From UBA1413 sp964552955 (lineage in GTDB: Bacteria; Bacteroidota; Bacteroidia; Bacteroidales; Prolixibacteraceae): a DNA stretch of 64,000 nt. The stretch spans positions 3,683 to 67,682 of the forward strand of contig CAZKIU010000020.1 of assembly GCA_964552955.1 (NCBI GenBank). The letters are read 5' to 3'. The position numbers were made by a program, and so were the translations under genes. Of this stretch, positions 62,005-64,000 are shown piece by piece. The notes beneath the pieces were generated by a model that did no database searches, was not told the DNA's origin, and worked only from the letters and a program-made list of their open reading frames with translations. Position 1 is the stretch's first letter. The number at the start of each line of letters is the position of its first letter.

Positions 62005-63942
62005 TTAAAGGGTATTGATGGTAAATTTATACTGACCTTTCATTTTGGTGGTGCGGGCGGTGAGGATAATCCGGTGAAGGTGATCTCCCCAGACACTGGA
62101 AAGCCGCTTGTCGGTCTGAGGCAAGGCTTCCGCCTGTACGTCAAAGAGCTTCCCGTCATACAGGAGTTGTACCCTCTTCCCGCCGATATCCAACAGCAGA
62201 CGGCCCTTCTGCGACAGATCCGGTGGGGTGCTGGTCATAAAAATGATCTGGTGGGGCTGGTGGATGGCCGAAAGGGAATAGCGGTCTTCAATGACCAGGT
62301 TTTCCGCAGAGGGGAGGGTGTAACTCCTTACCCACGATTGTACCCCTGCCTCGGGTCCATAAGCTCCTGCCAGGTCCAGCGAAAAACGCGATTTCACCGG
62401 GTCAAAGGAGGCTTTTTGTGAACGGTACTCCGTTCCAAATTTCTGTGGGAAACCATTGATTGCCGGGATGTTATGGAACATGCTCTGCATGGTCCATATG
62501 GAATAGCGCTCGCTGCTGAAGGTTTGCCTGGTGTAGGTTCCTACCCCGGCATCGATGAAGACCGGTTGGTTGTTATAATAGAGAATGAACGTCCCCACGT
62601 CATTATGGTTATGGCTTTCGTTGTTGTAGCCCCCTTTGGCCGCAAAGAAAAATCCTTCGGGGTGGCGCATGTAACAGAATTCAGTCTGTGGATACCAGGT
62701 ATATCTGGCCGAGGGGAGGGCTGGTTCGGTCTTCTCCAGGTCACCTGCCGAGACCATGTTTTCCAGACTGCGGAAAAGATCACGACCCGACCGGGTATAC
62801 CCTTTGTTGCGGTCTTTCTGGTGGAGATAGGCCGCAAACTGCTGCATTTCCTGGCTATTCACGGCTTTCCCGTAACGGAAAACCAGGTTTTTGTCACCGC
62901 CCCCCTTGGCCGAAGCATCCGCAAAGTTGACCACCCATCCTTCACCGATATAGGAACGACCGATATATTCCCCCATGTTCCTGATCAGTGGTTCATCGAA
63001 AAGGCTTAGTTTTCCGCCGGTGGCATCATAGAGCATCTGCAGGTAATCATAGAGTTTCCCTGCCGCATGCCCCCAATAGGAGGGACCTTCTTCACAGGCC
63101 CCGTCATCCTGCGTATAGTTGAGGAATTTGTCTACCGATACCATCGTGCGATATACCGCTTGGGCCAGTTGGTTGGGATCGTTCTCCAGGAGCATAAAAC
63201 TCGACAAAACATTGAAATTGCACCAGGGATTCCAGTTGTTGACCATGGTCTGCGGCGTGGCATTAAAGGCCTGCCACCACCAGTCGCTTCTCTCCATATA
63301 GGGATCCAGAATCCTTCGCTGTAACTCATTTCTGAGACGCACCGGAATGGCCGGATTGACTTTCGCGAATTCATCCCTGAAAAAGTAATAGGTCCAGGAA
63401 AGCAGGGACCCCATATCCCCTGCGGTAAGGTCAATCACCTGTTCCTCAGGGCCGGCCAGCGTTCTTTTTGAAGTGTGGTAGGAGGGCAGGTGCGCCGAAA
63501 GCACCCAGGTAGTCATCTCGCAGCTCATCCACACTCCGTTGATAATCTGATCGATAAACCTTCCCTGCCCCTCGGCCAGTTCCGCCAGCAACAGACTGCT
63601 CAGCGCATTGTTGTTGTCACCGAACGGATTTTCCATGATCGTACGCGATCCGCTTCTTTCATACTCAATATAGTCAGAGGCTTTGACGACCTTCCAGGGA
63701 TAATCAAGGTATTTTTCCCCATCCTTAATGATCTCCCCTTTCATGGGACCTGTCAACCGGTCCCAGCCGGTACGGTCCTGGTAATCAGGATATCGGACCC
63801 AGGCCTGGTTCATCTTTAACACCTGCTTGACCTGATCTGCGTTCATCTTTTCCTGAAGAAGATTCTTCTCTGACCACCCTAAAACCACCAGTGCCTGGAA
63901 GATTAAAAGGGATGTGATGACGAAGTACCTGATGTTCTTCAT
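62005..63942 (-). CDS. Heparinase II/III-family polysaccharide lyase-like protein, exported
   Basis: This 645-residue protein has a signal peptide (MKNIRYFVITSLLIFQALVVLG). An N-terminal (alpha/alpha) toroid (about 40-400) is followed by the heparinase II/III beta-sandwich region with AAKGGYNNESHNHNDVGTF, PVFIDAGVGTYTRQTF and SMFHNIPAINGFPQ. The His in SHNHND and Tyr in VGTYTR are probable catalytic or metal-site residues. Lyases of this group (PL12, PL21 and relatives) cut uronic-acid polysaccharides; the exact PL family cannot be told. It is the first gene of a pair with GH88, its promoter being near or beyond the window edge. Confidence 0.85.
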   Translation of the reverse strand: MKNIRYFVITSLLIFQALVVLGWSEKNLLQEKMNADQVKQVLKMNQAWVRYPDYQDRTGWDRLTGPMKGEIIKDGEKYLDYPWKVVKASDYIEYERSGSRTIMENPFGDNNNALSSLLLAELAEGQGRFIDQIINGVWMSCEMTTWVLSAHLPSYHTSKRTLAGPEEQVIDLTAGDMGSLLSWTYYFFRDEFAKVNPAIPVRLRNELQRRILDPYMERSDWWWQAFNATPQTMVNNWNPWCNFNVLSSFMLLENDPNQLAQAVYRTMVSVDKFLNYTQDDGACEEGPSYWGHAAGKLYDYLQMLYDATGGKLSLFDEPLIRNMGEYIGRSYIGEGWVVNFADASAKGGGDKNLVFRYGKAVNSQEMQQFAAYLHQKDRNKGYTRSGRDLFRSLENMVSAGDLEKTEPALPSARYTWYPQTEFCYMRHPEGFFFAAKGGYNNESHNHNDVGTFILYYNNQPVFIDAGVGTYTRQTFSSERYSIWTMQSMFHNIPAINGFPQKFGTEYRSQKASFDPVKSRFSLDLAGAYGPEAGVQSWVRSYTLPSAENLVIEDRYSLSAIHQPHQIIFMTSTPPDLSQKGRLLLDIGGKRVQLLYDGKLFDVQAEALPQTDKRLSSVWGDHLHRIILTARTTKMKGQYKFTINTL

Positions 63943-64000
63943 AACTCAATTTTGCTTTTTATGGAATTGACAATATATACTTATGTAAAGTAATCTCCTT

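Overview
The window reads as a chromosomal segment of a Bacteroidota bacterium, most like an anaerobic or fermentative member of Bacteroidales/Marinilabiliales. The reasons are two SusC/SusD pairs, a hybrid two-component regulator, many lipoprotein glycosidases, a FrdCAB-type fumarate reductase/succinate dehydrogenase, and promoter-like sites matching the Bacteroides TTTG / TAnnTTTG pattern. Most starts lack a Shine-Dalgarno sequence.

Positions 1-27.6 kb are GC-rich and mostly housekeeping. In order they hold the 3' end of metH, an RND-type membrane-fusion protein, an S9 peptidase lipoprotein, class II fructose-bisphosphate aldolase, the frdCAB operon, a CxxC-rich small protein, a GntP-family permease next to a Gfo/Idh/MocA oxidoreductase, and a four-gene corrinoid methyl-transfer cassette (12.7-16.6 kb). 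Then come an exported O-methyltransferase-like protein, a large BNR/sortilin-like secreted protein, a CarboxypepD_reg-like protein, valS, and a signal-less metzincin-like metallopeptidase followed by a 97-residue protein of unknown family. A tRNA with anticodon CAT lies at 27.7 kb.

Positions 27.9-64 kb look more AT-rich at first and are almost all on the minus strand. They form one long carbohydrate-utilisation region. The left part has an SGNH hydrolase, a hybrid two-component system, a NagX-like acyltransferase, GH43, GH92 and SusD/SusC pair 1. The middle has a six-hairpin glycosidase, a GH110-like beta-helix enzyme, a sialate O-acetylesterase-like esterase and SusD/SusC pair 2. The right part has an AT-rich asparagine-synthase homologue, GH29, GH43, a PAP2 phosphatase, an AraC-type membrane regulator, GH88 and a heparinase II/III-family lyase. 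The inferred logic is that SusCD complexes import oligosaccharides, lyase plus GH88 handle uronic-acid linkages, GH29, GH43, GH92 and the GH110-like enzyme trim branches, and the esterase removes acetyl groups. The glycan itself cannot be named from sequence.

The best candidates for something undescribed are three. The first is the corrinoid cassette, whose UroD-family methyltransferase is fused to two thioredoxin-like domains and has Phe where the family's zinc-ligand His is expected. The second is the cytosolic-looking metzincin and its small neighbour. The third is a set of degenerate tandem repeats (about 24 and 42-43 bp periods) found both between genes and in frame as hydrophilic linkers in two proteins. 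No CRISPR array, rRNA or transposase was seen.
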